A DNA stretch of 64,000 nt, from the NCBI RefSeq assembly GCF_004917075.1, contig NZ_SSYB01000001.1, positions 1 through 64,000 of the forward strand, read 5' to 3'. The notes under the pieces are model-generated. The model made no database searches, was not told the DNA's origin, and saw nothing but the letters and a program-made list of their open reading frames with translations. The stretch is from Geomonas edaphica. GTDB lineage: Bacteria > Desulfobacterota > Desulfuromonadia > Geobacterales > Geobacteraceae. The position numbers and the translations under genes are program-made. This document shows, one piece after another, positions 33,211 to 42,276 of the stretch. How positions within the stretch are numbered: position 1 is the first letter of the stretch; the number at the start of each line of letters is the position of its first letter.

Positions 33211-33264
33211 GTGCTGTTGCTTCCTTTTTGGATGATGGGAGGGCGTAAAACGTCCTCTTCGTGG

Positions 33265-35064
33265 CTACCCTTCGACTTTCAGGATGGCGAGGAACGCCTC
33301 TTGCGGCAGCTCCACGTTCCCGACGTTCTTCATGCGCTTCTTGCCTTCCTTCTGCTTCTCCAAAAGTTTCCGCTTCCTCGTGATGTCGCCGCCGTAGCAC
33401 TTGGCGAGAACGTCCTTTCTCATCGCCTTGACCGTCTCGCGGGCGATGACCTTGGTCCCGACCGCGGCCTGGATGGCAATCTCGAACATCTGGCGCGGGA
33501 TCAGTTCCTTCATCTTGGAGACGAGTTCCTTGCCGCGGTAGTAGGCCTTGTCCTTGTGTATGATGAGCGAGAGCGCGTCCACCACCTCGCCGTTGATCAT
33601 GATGTTCAGGCGCTGCAGCTCGCTCTGGCGGTAGTTCAGGAGCTCGTAGTCGAGCGACGCGTAACCCTTGGTGATCGATTTCAGGCGGTCGTAGAAGTCG
33701 AGCACCACCTCGTTCAGCGGCAGTTCGTACACGACCATGACGCGGGTGGGCGTCAGGTACTTGATCTCGCGCTGCACGCCGCGCTTCTCCTCGCAAAGGG
33801 CGAGGATCCCACCCACGAACTCGTTCGGGACGTGGATCGAGGCGAGGATGAAGGGCTCCTCGACGTAGGCGATCTCCTGGGTCGGCGGGAGCTGGTTTGC
33901 ACTCTGGATGCTGATCATGCTCCCGTCCGTCATGTGCACGCGGTACACGACGGTAGGTGCCGTGGTGATGAGCTCCAGGTTGAACTCGCGCTCCAGGCGC
34001 TCCTGGATGATCTCCATGTGCAAGAGACCGAGGAAGCCGCAGCGGAAGCCGAAGCCAAGTGCCAGCGAGGTCTCCGGGTCGTAGGAGAAGGAGGAGTCGT
34101 TCAGCTTGAGCTTGGCGAGCGCGTCGCGCAGGTTCTCGTACTGGGCAGTGTCGATGGGGTAGAGCCCCGAGAACACCATCGGCTTCACTTCCTTGTAGCC
34201 GGGGAGTGCCGCGTCGCAGGGGTTGTGCAAAAGGGTGACCGTGTCGCCTACCTTGGCGTCGGCGACCTCGCGGATCCCCGCGATGATGAAGCCTACCTCG
34301 CCTGCGGTGAGCGCCGGGGTCTCGCGCATGTCCGGGGCGAAGACGCCGGCCTTCAGCACCTCGTAGGACTTGCGGTTCGACATGAGCTGGATCTTGTCAC
34401 CCTTCTTCAGGGTTCCGTCCACGATGCGCACCAGGATGATGACGCCTTGGTACTGGTCGTACCAGGAGTCGAAGAGAAGCGCCTTCAGCGGCTTGCCCGG
34501 GTCACCCTGCGGCGGCGGGATCTTCTTGACGATCTCCTCGAGGATATCCTTGGTGCCGATCCCCTCCTTGGCGCTCGCGAGCACGGCGTCGTGGGTGTCG
34601 AGTCCGATGATCTCCTCGATCTCCGCCTTCACCCGTTCCGGCTCGGCGGCGGGGAGGTCGATCTTGTTCAGGACGACGAACACCTCGAGGTTGGCGTCGA
34701 GTGCCAGGTAGACGTTGGCGAGCGTCTGCGCCTCCACCCCCTGCGACGCGTCCACGACGAGGAGTCCCCCTTCGCAGGCGGTCAGGGAGCGGGAGACCTC
34801 GTAGGTGAAGTCAACGTGGCCCGGGGTGTCGATCAGGTTGAGAATGTAATCCTTGCCGTCATCGGCACGGTAGTTGAGCCGGACGGTCTGTGCCTTGATG
34901 GTGATGCCGCGTTCGCGTTCCAGGTCCATCTTGTCCAGGAACTGGTCCTGCTTTTCACGGGAGGATACGGTGCCGGTGAATTCGAGGAGGCGGTCGGCGA
35001 TGGTCGACTTGCCATGGTCGATGTGGGCGATGATGGAAAAGTTGCGGATGTGCTCGATTACCAT
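33265..35064 (-). CDS. lepA: Elongation factor 4 (LepA) GTPase
   Basis: The 599-residue translational GTPase promotes back-translocation or ribosome biogenesis. G motifs are present: AHIDHGKST (P-loop), DTPGHVDF and NKIDLP. EF4-specific C-terminal segments are present ([20 protein letters not shown] and [20 protein letters not shown]). The start is ATG 35064 (AAAGGA upstream) rather than the GTG at 35079. Length is normal. Confidence 0.96.
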   Translation of the reverse strand: MVIEHIRNFSIIAHIDHGKSTIADRLLEFTGTVSSREKQDQFLDKMDLERERGITIKAQTVRLNYRADDGKDYILNLIDTPGHVDFTYEVSRSLTACEGGLLVVDASQGVEAQTLANVYLALDANLEVFVVLNKIDLPAAEPERVKAEIEEIIGLDTHDAVLASAKEGIGTKDILEEIVKKIPPPQGDPGKPLKALLFDSWYDQYQGVIILVRIVDGTLKKGDKIQLMSNRKSYEVLKAGVFAPDMRETPALTAGEVGFIIAGIREVADAKVGDTVTLLHNPCDAALPGYKEVKPMVFSGLYPIDTAQYENLRDALAKLKLNDSSFSYDPETSLALGFGFRCGFLGLLHMEIIQERLEREFNLELITTAPTVVYRVHMTDGSMISIQSANQLPPTQEIAYVEEPFILASIHVPNEFVGGILALCEEKRGVQREIKYLTPTRVMVVYELPLNEVVLDFYDRLKSITKGYASLDYELLNYRQSELQRLNIMINGEVVDALSLIIHKDKAYYRGKELVSKMKELIPRQMFEIAIQAAVGTKVIARETVKAMRKDVLAKCYGGDITRKRKLLEKQKEGKKRMKNVGNVELPQEAFLAILKVEG

Positions 35065-35163
35065 ATGGTCCTTTATCACGCGGAGATTAACTCATGAAGG
35101 ATATAGAAGCGACCCGTAATTGTAAAGGGATTTCTGGTTCGCTAACCTTTGCCTGTTGGTCAT

Positions 35164-35188
35164 ATTTCCACACTCACTGTGTGGAAAT
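35164..35188. promoter_or_regulatory. Inverted repeat upstream of the cysteine-desulfidase-type gene
   Basis: ATTTCCACAC and GTGTGGAAAT flank TCACT, a perfect 10-bp inverted repeat about 110 bp before the start codon. With no T tract after it, it looks more like an operator than a terminator. It could also be an RNA hairpin in the leader. Confidence 0.5.
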
Positions 35189-35298
35189 GTTTTGCTTTTC
35201 CACCGCTGCTGAAGGTATAAAAGTGCCGTCGCGAAAACGTAGTTGTCATGCCGTTCGGCGCAGGCGTTGCGGCCATGAAACGAGTCGTGGGAGGGGAT

Positions 35299-36594
35299 AT
35301 GGGGATGTACCGTGAGGTGATCGAGCATGAGGTTTTTCCGGCGCTTGGGTGTACCGAGCCGATTGCCGTGGCTTACGCCGCGAGCCTTGCCGCCGCACAG
35401 CTGGAGGGAGAACTGGCACGGGTAGCGGTGCTCGCCGACCCAGGCGTCTTCAAAAACGGCTTCGCGGTCACCGTGCCTGAGACCGGCGGGCTCAAGGGAA
35501 ACGTCATCGCCGCGGCACTCGGGGCGCTCGTCGCCCGCCCTGAACTCAAGATGGAGATACTCTCCGGCGCCACCAAGGAACTGCTGCGACAGGCGAAGCT
35601 CCTCGTGGAGCGGGGCGAGGTCTCCGTCTCTCTCGCCGGAAAGGAGGGGGGGCTGCACATCGATGTCACCGTCCACCGGGGGGGAGGCGTGGCGCGCGCC
35701 GTGCTCTCCGGCGGCCACACGAACCTTGTACGGTTGGAGCGCGACGGGGAGGTCCTCGTACAGGTCGAGCGCGACTCGGCTGGGGAGGAGAACCACCGCT
35801 ACCGCGCCGAACTGAAGGAGATGACCCTCTCCGGCCTCATATCCCTGCTCGACGAGGTGAATGAAGAAGACCTCGCCTACCTTAAGCGCGGCGTGGAGAT
35901 GAACCTGCGCATAGCGGAGGCGGGGAAGGCGCTCACCAAGGTGGGGTATTACGTCGAGGAACTGGTGCGCAAGGGCTTTCTACTCTCCGACGTTGTCTCT
36001 TCGAGCAAGATCCTCACCGCTTCCGCATCGGACGCCCGCATGGCCGGGCTTTCCTTTCCGGTCATGTCCAGCGGCGGTAGCGGCAACCAGGGGATCGTGG
36101 CGATCCTCGTCCCCTATAACGTGGGGCTCTTCTTCCGGATCCCTGAAGAGACCATCCTCAAGAGCATCGCCCTGTCGCACCTGGTTAACGCCTACATCAA
36201 GTGCCACACCGGGGACTTAGCGCCCATCTGCGGTTGTGCCATCGCGGCGGGCGTCGGCGCGGCCGTTGCCATCGTCTACCAGCAGGCGGGTGCGGACATA
36301 GAGAAGATGAACCTCGCGGTGAACACCATCATAAGCGACATCGGCGGTATGCTCTGCGACGGGGCGAAGGGGGGCTGTGCCCTGAAGGTGGTGAGTTCGA
36401 CCGACGCCTCGATACGTGCCGCCTATATGGCCCTGTCCGGGCACGGCATAACCGAGGAGGAGGGTTTCGTGGGTGCGAGCGCCGAAGAGACCATCCGTAA
36501 CCTAAGCCGGATCACCGACGACGGCATGTCCCAGGCCGACGACACCATGTTGAGTATCATGCTGGAAAAGAGGCGCGGGGCCCCGCGAGGGTAA
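35299..36594 (+). CDS. UPF0597 / CyuA-type L-cysteine desulfidase-like protein
   Basis: The 431-residue protein resembles YhaM/CyuA and the C-terminal part of the iron-sulfur serine dehydratase. It has the N-terminal ALGCTEPIAVAYAA motif and cysteines in HTGDLAPICGCAIAAG and GMLCDGAKGGCALKV that would hold a [4Fe-4S] cluster. GSGNQGIVAILVP is the characteristic glycine-rich loop. Known members degrade L-cysteine to pyruvate, ammonia and sulfide anaerobically. The start is among ATG 35275, 35299 and 35305; 35299 or 35305 best follow the GGGAGGGG site. Confidence 0.88.
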   Translation: MGMYREVIEHEVFPALGCTEPIAVAYAASLAAAQLEGELARVAVLADPGVFKNGFAVTVPETGGLKGNVIAAALGALVARPELKMEILSGATKELLRQAKLLVERGEVSVSLAGKEGGLHIDVTVHRGGGVARAVLSGGHTNLVRLERDGEVLVQVERDSAGEENHRYRAELKEMTLSGLISLLDEVNEEDLAYLKRGVEMNLRIAEAGKALTKVGYYVEELVRKGFLLSDVVSSSKILTASASDARMAGLSFPVMSSGGSGNQGIVAILVPYNVGLFFRIPEETILKSIALSHLVNAYIKCHTGDLAPICGCAIAAGVGAAVAIVYQQAGADIEKMNLAVNTIISDIGGMLCDGAKGGCALKVVSSTDASIRAAYMALSGHGITEEEGFVGASAEETIRNLSRITDDGMSQADDTMLSIMLEKRRGAPRG

Positions 36595-36600
36595 AGAAAA

Positions 36601-36630
36601 GGCGGCCCGCGCTTTCGCGCCGGCCGCCTT
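36601..36630. terminator. Bidirectional terminator between convergent genes
   Basis: GGCGGCC plus GCGC pairs with GCGC plus GGCCGCC around TTTC. The minus strand ends in TTTTCTTT, so it serves the chemoreceptor gene and the convergent desulfidase gene. Confidence 0.75.
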
Positions 36631-36677
36631 CGTGTCGTCGTCTTCCGCCTGGGCGGTGGTTTCCCTGGGTAAGCCGA

Positions 36678-38321
36678 TCAGGCGAGCCTAAACTGCCCCA
36701 CCAGGCGCTGCAGGTCCTGCGAGAGTCCGGCCAGATGGCTCGCCGCGGTTGCGCAGGTCTGGGCGCCCCTCGAGGTGTCCTGCACTACTTCAGTGATCTG
36801 CAGGATGTTGTTAGTGATCTCGCCGGTGGTGGCGGTCTGCTCCTCGGCAGCGGTGGCGATTTGGTTCACCTGCTCGGTTACCTCGCTGATCTGCCGCAGG
36901 ATCTCCTCAAGCGATTGCCCCGATTTCGATGCCTCCCTGGTTCCGCTTTCCACCTCGCGAACCCCTTCCTCCATGGCGGAAACCGCCGCCTTGGTCTCGG
37001 ACTGGATCGACTTGATCATCTCGCCGATCTCGCGGGTGGCGCGGGTGGTACGCTCAGCAAGTGCCCGCACCTCGTCGGCCACGACGGCGAAACCACGTCC
37101 CTGTTCACCGGCGCGTGCCGCTTCGATGGCGGCGTTGAGCGCAAGCAGATTCGTCTGGTCGGCGATGTCCTCGATGGTGCCTATGATGGCGCCGATCTGG
37201 TCGCTCCGTTCGCCGAGCCCCTCGACGGTGGAGGCGGAGGCCTTCACTTGGGTGGCGATGCGGTTCATGACCTGCACGGTCTGCTCAACGACCATTCTGC
37301 CGTCCCGCGCGCGGCCGGTCGCCTCCTCGCCACCGGTCGCAGCCCTGTGGCAGCTCTGTGCGATCTCGGAGGAGGTTGCCGCCATCTCTTCGCTGGCCGT
37401 CGCCACTGTGCCGGTCTGGGCCGCCACTTCTTCTGCGCCAGTCGCGATCTGTTCGGACGTGGAGTGCAGCTGGTTCGCCGCCGCAGCGACCTCGTGGGAA
37501 TTCTCGACGACCTTGCTCAGCGTGTCGTTAAGCTTCCCGGCCATCTCGTTCACTTCCGCGGCCAGCATCCCCATCTCGTCCCGGGTATCGATGTTGGAGC
37601 GGGCGGTCAGGTCGCCCGCCGCCACCTGTGCCAGGGTGTCAAAGACCTTTTTTAGCGGCACGCTGATCGAGTTCGCGATCAGGTACCCCACCAGTGCCAT
37701 GAACAGTGCTGCCACGAGGGCCAGCACCACGAGGAAGACCTGTGAGGCGTGGTAACCGGCGAGGTCCTTTTTGTATGTGTCCACCGCCTCCTTGGAGTTG
37801 AAGGCGACGAGGTCGGAGACAGCGGCGGCCGGGCTCTTGTAAAGCGGGGCTACCGATTCGGTGGCGAACTTTACCGTCGCCCTGCGTGCCTCGACGTTAC
37901 CCAGGGAATCCTGACTCATCTGCTGCAACTTGCTCCCCTGGACGAGGTACTGCTCGTACCCCTGTTTGAAGAGTTGGATCAGCTCTTTCTCCTTGGGCTC
38001 CAGGTTGAACTTCTGGAACTTGGCCTGCCCCTCCTCGATGCTCTTCTTGCGTTGCGCAAGGTCGTCGGCTTTTTCCTTTATGAGCGCCGGGTCTTCCAGC
38101 AGCATCATGTAAACCAGGTCCAGCCTGATGGCGAGCAGGTCGTTTTTCAGGTTGTTGATGATCTCGACCTGGCTTACAGAGTCGCTCATGTCGTGTTCAT
38201 TGCCCGCCATAACCTTCATCTTCTGCAGTCCGGCGCCGACGATGGCTAACAGGGTGACGACGGCGATGGTGACCAGTACTAGACACTTTGTTTTTACTTT
38301 CAGGTCCATCCAGAATTTCAT
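36678..38321 (-). CDS. Methyl-accepting chemotaxis protein
   Basis: The 547-residue receptor has transmembrane helices at about 13-32 ([20 protein letters not shown]) and 193-216, enclosing a four-helix-bundle-type periplasmic sensor domain. A HAMP domain follows ([20 protein letters not shown]), then a signalling domain with the conserved hairpin tip [20 protein letters not shown]. The start is ATG 38321 with AAGGAG six bases upstream. The ligand is unknown. No CheR/CheB-binding pentapeptide is visible at the C-terminus (GQFRLA). It stands alone without che genes nearby. Confidence 0.93.
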   Translation of the reverse strand: MKFWMDLKVKTKCLVLVTIAVVTLLAIVGAGLQKMKVMAGNEHDMSDSVSQVEIINNLKNDLLAIRLDLVYMMLLEDPALIKEKADDLAQRKKSIEEGQAKFQKFNLEPKEKELIQLFKQGYEQYLVQGSKLQQMSQDSLGNVEARRATVKFATESVAPLYKSPAAAVSDLVAFNSKEAVDTYKKDLAGYHASQVFLVVLALVAALFMALVGYLIANSISVPLKKVFDTLAQVAAGDLTARSNIDTRDEMGMLAAEVNEMAGKLNDTLSKVVENSHEVAAAANQLHSTSEQIATGAEEVAAQTGTVATASEEMAATSSEIAQSCHRAATGGEEATGRARDGRMVVEQTVQVMNRIATQVKASASTVEGLGERSDQIGAIIGTIEDIADQTNLLALNAAIEAARAGEQGRGFAVVADEVRALAERTTRATREIGEMIKSIQSETKAAVSAMEEGVREVESGTREASKSGQSLEEILRQISEVTEQVNQIATAAEEQTATTGEITNNILQITEVVQDTSRGAQTCATAASHLAGLSQDLQRLVGQFRLA

Positions 38322-38533
38322 GCTTGGCTCCTTCATGCTGTCTGGTTAATGTTCTGTAGCGGCAGCATCTCCACATAATGGTCTAATCGGCGCTTCGTCT
38401 GAATACTTGAATGTATTGGCGATTAGTATTGTTTAAGCAGGGGGGCAGGCGGCAGCCGTTGTAACTGCAGGATGGCATGCTACAGTTTCCGCTGGCAGCG
38501 GCCTGCCTAAATGAGAGTGAAGGAGCGTGCATT

Positions 38534-39643
38534 ATGTCAGATAGAAGTGGCGTTATCCCTTCCTACACCCCGCCGGATTTCCGTCGTCCGAAGCTCGCTG
38601 CGGCACCAGCAGCGAAGGTGGTTCCCGCACCTGCGGACGGCGTCCTGCCGGAGAATTTCCACGCCACCTCGAACCACCCGGAATACGTGCATCTGGGGGG
38701 AGGTGAGTGGCTTCTTGCTCCGGAAAGCCGCATGGACTGCGTCATCGTCCTCGCCGGAAGACGTCTCGAGGTGGTCGAGCCACGCCGGGTAAAAAAGGGA
38801 GACCAGGTGTTGGTGGGGCGGAGCGAGAACGGCGAGGAGGGTATCTATCTGCACATCGGGGGATTTCTGAACCTATCAGAGCCTTTCGCAGACAAGTTCT
38901 CCTTCAGAAGCCGGGGGACCCGTGAGACCCCGTTCTCCCGCTCTTACGACGAGCTGTACCAGGTGCTGCGTCACGACCGGGATCACGGTTACATCGTTTG
39001 GGTGCTGGGACCGGCGGTCGCCTTCGACATGGATTCGCGCAACGCCATGCAGGGGCTCTTCGAGGCGGGATACTGCCACGCCCTTCTTGCCGGCAACGCT
39101 CTCGCCACCCATGACCTCGAGGCGGCCCACTTCCGCACCGGTCTCGGGCAGAACATATACACCCAGGCCATCATGCCGATGGGGCACTACAACCACCTCG
39201 ACATCATCAACCAGGCGCGCATGGCCGGAGGGATCCCCCAGTTGATCGACAAGCTGAGGCTTGACGACGGGGTCATGTGCGCCTGCGCGCGGAAGGGGAT
39301 ACCTTACGTCCTCGCCGGCTCGATACGCGACGACGGCCCTCTTCCCGGGGTGATCCAGGACGCGTACCAGGCCCAGGATGCCATGCGGGTGCATGCCCGC
39401 AAGGCGACCACCGTGCTCGCCATCGCGACGCAGCTCCACTCCATCGCCTTCGGCAACATGGTGCCCAGCTACCGTGTCGAGGCGGACGGATCGGTGCGCC
39501 CGGTCTACTTCTACGTGGTGGACATGACCGAATTTTCCGTGGACAAGCTGGCAAACCGGGGCTCGGCGCAGGCGGTAGGGCTTTTGACCAACGCGCAGGA
39601 CTTCGTCGTAAACCTCTGGAACCACCTGAAAAAGCAGGGATAG
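38534..39643 (+). CDS. Ornithine cyclodeaminase of the LOR/SDH (TIGR00300) type
   Basis: The 369-residue protein carries the LOR/SDH bifunctional-enzyme conserved region. Recognisable stretches are VLGPAVAFDMDSRNAMQGLF, LLAGNALATHDLEAAHF, GHYNHLDIINQARMAGGIPQ and VLAGSIRDDGPLPGV. Related enzymes are the cyclodeaminase half of cyanobacterial AgrE/ArgZ and an archaeal ornithine cyclodeaminase, which convert ornithine to proline with NAD. The arginine-dihydrolase half of AgrE is absent here. Arginase is encoded 18 bp downstream, so the pair could take arginine to proline. The start is ATG 38534 with AAGGAG upstream. Confidence 0.82.
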   Translation: MSDRSGVIPSYTPPDFRRPKLAAAPAAKVVPAPADGVLPENFHATSNHPEYVHLGGGEWLLAPESRMDCVIVLAGRRLEVVEPRRVKKGDQVLVGRSENGEEGIYLHIGGFLNLSEPFADKFSFRSRGTRETPFSRSYDELYQVLRHDRDHGYIVWVLGPAVAFDMDSRNAMQGLFEAGYCHALLAGNALATHDLEAAHFRTGLGQNIYTQAIMPMGHYNHLDIINQARMAGGIPQLIDKLRLDDGVMCACARKGIPYVLAGSIRDDGPLPGVIQDAYQAQDAMRVHARKATTVLAIATQLHSIAFGNMVPSYRVEADGSVRPVYFYVVDMTEFSVDKLANRGSAQAVGLLTNAQDFVVNLWNHLKKQG

Positions 39644-39661
39644 CCTGTAAAAGGAATGATG

Positions 39662-40552
39662 ATGGAGAACAGCGTCAGGATGATAGGGGTCCCGGTTGAC
39701 CTGGGACAGGAACAGCGCGGCGTGGACCTGGGGCCTGGTGCGCTTCGCTATGCCGGACTCGCGGCGCGCCTCTCGGGGCTTGGGTATCTGGTCGAGGACA
39801 TGGGGAACCTGCCGGTTCCGGTCAGGGACGTCCTCGGCGCGGAGCGGGAGCAGCGTTACCTCCCCTCGATCACGGCGGTGTGCGAGACCGTCTACCGGGC
39901 GGGGGCGAGCGCCGTGGCGCAGGGGTATCTTCCCATTTTCATGGGGGGGGACCATTCCATGTCGGTCGGGTCCATAGGCGGGGTCACCGACGAGCATCCC
40001 GCCGCGGTGATATGGGTGGACGCACACGCCGATTTCAACACGCCGCAAAGTACCATAACAGGCAACATCCACGGCATGGCGCTCGCCGCACTCTTGGGTG
40101 AGGGGTTCCCCGAGCTGGTCGACGTGGGACGCCCCGGCCCCAAGCTGCACGCCTCCGACATCGTCATCATAGGGCTTCGGGAGCTCGATCCGCAGGAAAG
40201 GGTGCGCCTGCGCGAAAGCGGCATCATGGCCTACACCATGCGTGACATCGATGAACGCGGCATGGCGGCGGTGGCGCGCGAGGCGCTGGGAAGGCTTGCC
40301 CACAGGACGCGGCTGCACGTGAGCCTCGACCTGGACGGGCTTGATCCCCTCGAGGTGCCCGGGGTGGGGACAACGGCACCCGGCGGCATCACCTATCGGG
40401 AGGCGCAGCTGTTGATGGAGATCATCGCCGACTCCGGCCTTTTGAGCTCGATGGATATCGTCGAGATCAACCCGATCCTTGACAACAGTAACCGCACCGC
40501 GAAAATCGCCGTCGAGCTTGCCGCCTCGGCCTTCGGCGCGGCAATCCTGTAA
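39662..40552 (+). CDS. rocF: Arginase (ureohydrolase family)
   Basis: The 296-residue manganese enzyme hydrolyses arginine to ornithine and urea. Metal ligands are visible in [21 protein letters not shown] and SLDLDGLDP; the [12 protein letters not shown] substrate loop is of arginase type rather than agmatinase. ATG codons at 39656, 39659 and 39662 follow AAAGGA; the last has the best spacing. It is co-transcribed with the ornithine cyclodeaminase gene. No urease is seen in the window. Confidence 0.93.
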   Translation: MENSVRMIGVPVDLGQEQRGVDLGPGALRYAGLAARLSGLGYLVEDMGNLPVPVRDVLGAEREQRYLPSITAVCETVYRAGASAVAQGYLPIFMGGDHSMSVGSIGGVTDEHPAAVIWVDAHADFNTPQSTITGNIHGMALAALLGEGFPELVDVGRPGPKLHASDIVIIGLRELDPQERVRLRESGIMAYTMRDIDERGMAAVAREALGRLAHRTRLHVSLDLDGLDPLEVPGVGTTAPGGITYREAQLLMEIIADSGLLSSMDIVEINPILDNSNRTAKIAVELAASAFGAAIL

Positions 40553-40583
40553 AGCGCCGCTCTTTTACTTTGCGCCAAAAAAG

Positions 40584-40615
40584 AAAAGCCTGTCCGCAGC
40601 GGACAGGCTTTTTTT
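40584..40615. terminator. Terminator between rocF and the convergent gene
   Basis: AAAAGCCTGTCC and GGACAGGCTTTT flank GCAGC, followed by TTT on the plus strand. Confidence 0.9.
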
Positions 40616-40648
40616 CGTTCAATCGCTGGGCGGCTTATCCGGGGTGGA

Positions 40649-41053
40649 TCAGCTCTTAGGTGGAGCCTGTTGCGGTGCGATATCGTGGTGTTTCACGACC
40701 TTCAGCTTTCTCGCCACGAAGACGTAGCCTGCCGGGAGTTTCTGGAACTTGCCGCTCGCCTTTATTTCATCGCCGATCACCGGCTGCTCCCCGCCGGGGC
40801 ACTTCACCGGGATGTAGAGTTTCTCGCAGCCGGTTTTGCACTCCGCCTCCTTGGTATCCATGATGCCGATCACGGACTTGTCGTACTGGGAGGAGCCGGC
40901 CATAACGCCGGTGATGGTGATGGTGCCGGTGTGCGTTTTCGGGCTACCCACTTCGTTTACCCCGATCGTCTTTCCCTCGAATACCTTTACCATCATGAAG
41001 ATCAAGGCCGCTCCGAGGAGGACCGATATTGCGGTGATTGCTACCTTTTGCAT
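40649..41053 (-). CDS. Membrane-anchored periplasmic protein of unknown function, OB-fold-like
   Basis: The 134-residue protein has one N-terminal hydrophobic anchor (residues 4-24, VAITAISVLLGAALIFMMVK). The soluble part is beta-rich (TGTITITGVMAG, IGDEIKASGKFQKL and YVFVARKLKVV) with three cysteines in ECKTGCEKLYIPVKC. The pattern suggests a small OB-fold domain facing the periplasm. I do not recognise the family. It may share a transcript with the upstream Cys-rich gene at 41109-41453, which lies on the same strand 55 bp away. Confidence 0.7.
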   Translation of the reverse strand: MQKVAITAISVLLGAALIFMMVKVFEGKTIGVNEVGSPKTHTGTITITGVMAGSSQYDKSVIGIMDTKEAECKTGCEKLYIPVKCPGGEQPVIGDEIKASGKFQKLPAGYVFVARKLKVVKHHDIAPQQAPPKS

Positions 41054-41108
41054 GCTTTTCTCCTGAGTAAATTGGTTGCGCGCGCGCCGAAGCGATGCTC
41101 CGTAGGTT

Positions 41109-41453
41109 TCAGGCCGCCTCGGGTGGGTAGTCTATGCTGCGCACAAAGGAGCTCAGGGGATGCCGCTTCGGCGGGAGCAGGGGGAGGGGAGCCGCGTCAA
41201 CGGTAACGCGGGCGACGGAGATGGAAGTCTGCAGGATCATGGTGATGCAGGCGAAACAGTGACAGTCGGGCGAGGCGCCGTGCCCTGCACCTGGGACGGG
41301 GTGGTCGTCGCAGCCGTTGTCGAGGCAGGAGATGCCAGGGGCCTGTTGCGCCATGGCGGCCGCGGTGGCCGTCAAGCCGCTCAGGGTCAAAACAGAGACC
41401 ATCAGTATTAAGATGGCAGCTATGCGGAGTGTTCCTCGTTTCACGCCGAACAC
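41109..41453 (-). CDS. Small secreted or membrane Cys/His-rich protein, unknown function
   Basis: The likely start is GTG 41453 or 41444; the longer frame to 41822 overlaps carbonic anhydrase on the same strand and is not credible. The product of about 114 residues has a signal-like helix (LRIAAILILMVSVLTLSGLT), then a Cys/His cluster: CLDNGCDDHPVPGAGHGASP followed by DCHCFACITMI. The cluster could bind a metal. No clear ribosome site is present and the family is not recognised. Confidence 0.55.
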   Translation of the reverse strand: MFGVKRGTLRIAAILILMVSVLTLSGLTATAAAMAQQAPGISCLDNGCDDHPVPGAGHGASPDCHCFACITMILQTSISVARVTVDAAPLPLLPPKRHPLSSFVRSIDYPPEAA

Positions 41454-41564
41454 TTTATGAAGTTTTATCTTATTTTGCAAGCTCAAAACTGGCACGTTCA
41501 GTCGTGAAAACCGCGCCTTTCCGGCTCTTTGTGTATGCACGCCTGGGTGGGTGCCGACAAAAAG

Positions 41565-41600
41565 AAAAGACCCGCACCCCTCAGAGAGAGCGGGCCTTTT
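41565..41600 (-). terminator. Terminator of the carbonic anhydrase gene
   Basis: On the minus strand AAAAGGCCCGCT pairs with GCGGGTCTTTT and is followed by CTTTTTG. Confidence 0.75.
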
Positions 41601-41622
41601 GAGTCGGTCACCGTTGTCAGGC

Positions 41623-42165
41623 TCAGTAACCGGAGACGATGACTTCCAGGTGCCCGTCGTTCGGGCAGAAGATAAGGCCGTGCACCGGTACGTCCTTCGG
41701 GATGAGGGGGCTGTTGCGGATGATCGAGGTGACCCGCTCCACGTTTTCTTCCGGGCAGCTGAAGGCGCCCACCCACTGGCCGAGATCCGGGTCGAGGCCT
41801 TCGATGGCGGCGGGATCGACACCGCGCTCCACCATCTTCTGCTTGAGCAGGTCCACGTCCACCGACGCCATGCCGCAATCCTTGTGGCCGATCACGAAGA
41901 TCTCCTCGACGCCTAAGAGGAACACGGCCGCTACGAGGCTGCGGATCACGCCGCCGTTGGGGTCGACCAGGGTATTGCCTGCGTTCTTGATCACCTTGGC
42001 GTCGCCGCGCTTGATTCCCATGGCGGGTTCGAGGAAATCGACGAGCCTCGTGTCCATGCAGGTGAATATGGCCAGCTGTTTCTTGGGATCTTTTGGAAGG
42101 GGGGGGAACGCGCCAGGTCTGACGAACTTATTGTTGTTGTCGAGAACTTTTTGGAGAAGAGACAT
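41623..42165 (-). CDS. Beta-class carbonic anhydrase-like protein
   Basis: The 180-residue protein has the beta-carbonic anhydrase zinc site: Cys and Asp-Arg in FTCMDTRLVDFL, and HKDCGM later. It also has KVIKNAGNTLVDPNGGVIRS. It would interconvert CO2 and bicarbonate. Start ATG 42165 has AAGGAA eight bases upstream; the longer frame from 42216 lacks a site. Its sequence is of the short branch that often lacks a second helical extension. Bicarbonate is a substrate of the carbamoyl-phosphate synthase encoded elsewhere in the window. Confidence 0.9.
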   Translation of the reverse strand: MSLLQKVLDNNNKFVRPGAFPPLPKDPKKQLAIFTCMDTRLVDFLEPAMGIKRGDAKVIKNAGNTLVDPNGGVIRSLVAAVFLLGVEEIFVIGHKDCGMASVDVDLLKQKMVERGVDPAAIEGLDPDLGQWVGAFSCPEENVERVTSIIRNSPLIPKDVPVHGLIFCPNDGHLEVIVSGY

Positions 42166-42227
42166 TGGTTTCGGTTCCTTGGTTGTCGTTTGTGCAAAAC
42201 ACTTTTCTAAGCCCAAAGTCCCTGCAA

Positions 42228-42267
42228 GTCAAGGAAAAGAGACCCCCGCCCGGTATACGGGCGGGGG
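42228..42267 (-). terminator. Terminator of the malic enzyme gene
   Basis: CCCCCGCCCG and CGGGCGGGGG form a perfect 10-bp stem with a GTATA loop. The minus strand continues TCTCTTTTCC. Confidence 0.8.
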
Positions 42268-42276
42268 CGTACGTGT

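Noticed and set aside
33130-35097. A 655-residue plus-strand frame across lepB-lepA
   Set aside because: Antisense shadow of lepA, whose motifs are unambiguous.
41109-41822. A 237-residue minus-strand protein from 41822
   Set aside because: Its first half overlaps carbonic anhydrase on the same strand; only the end from about 41453 is plausible.
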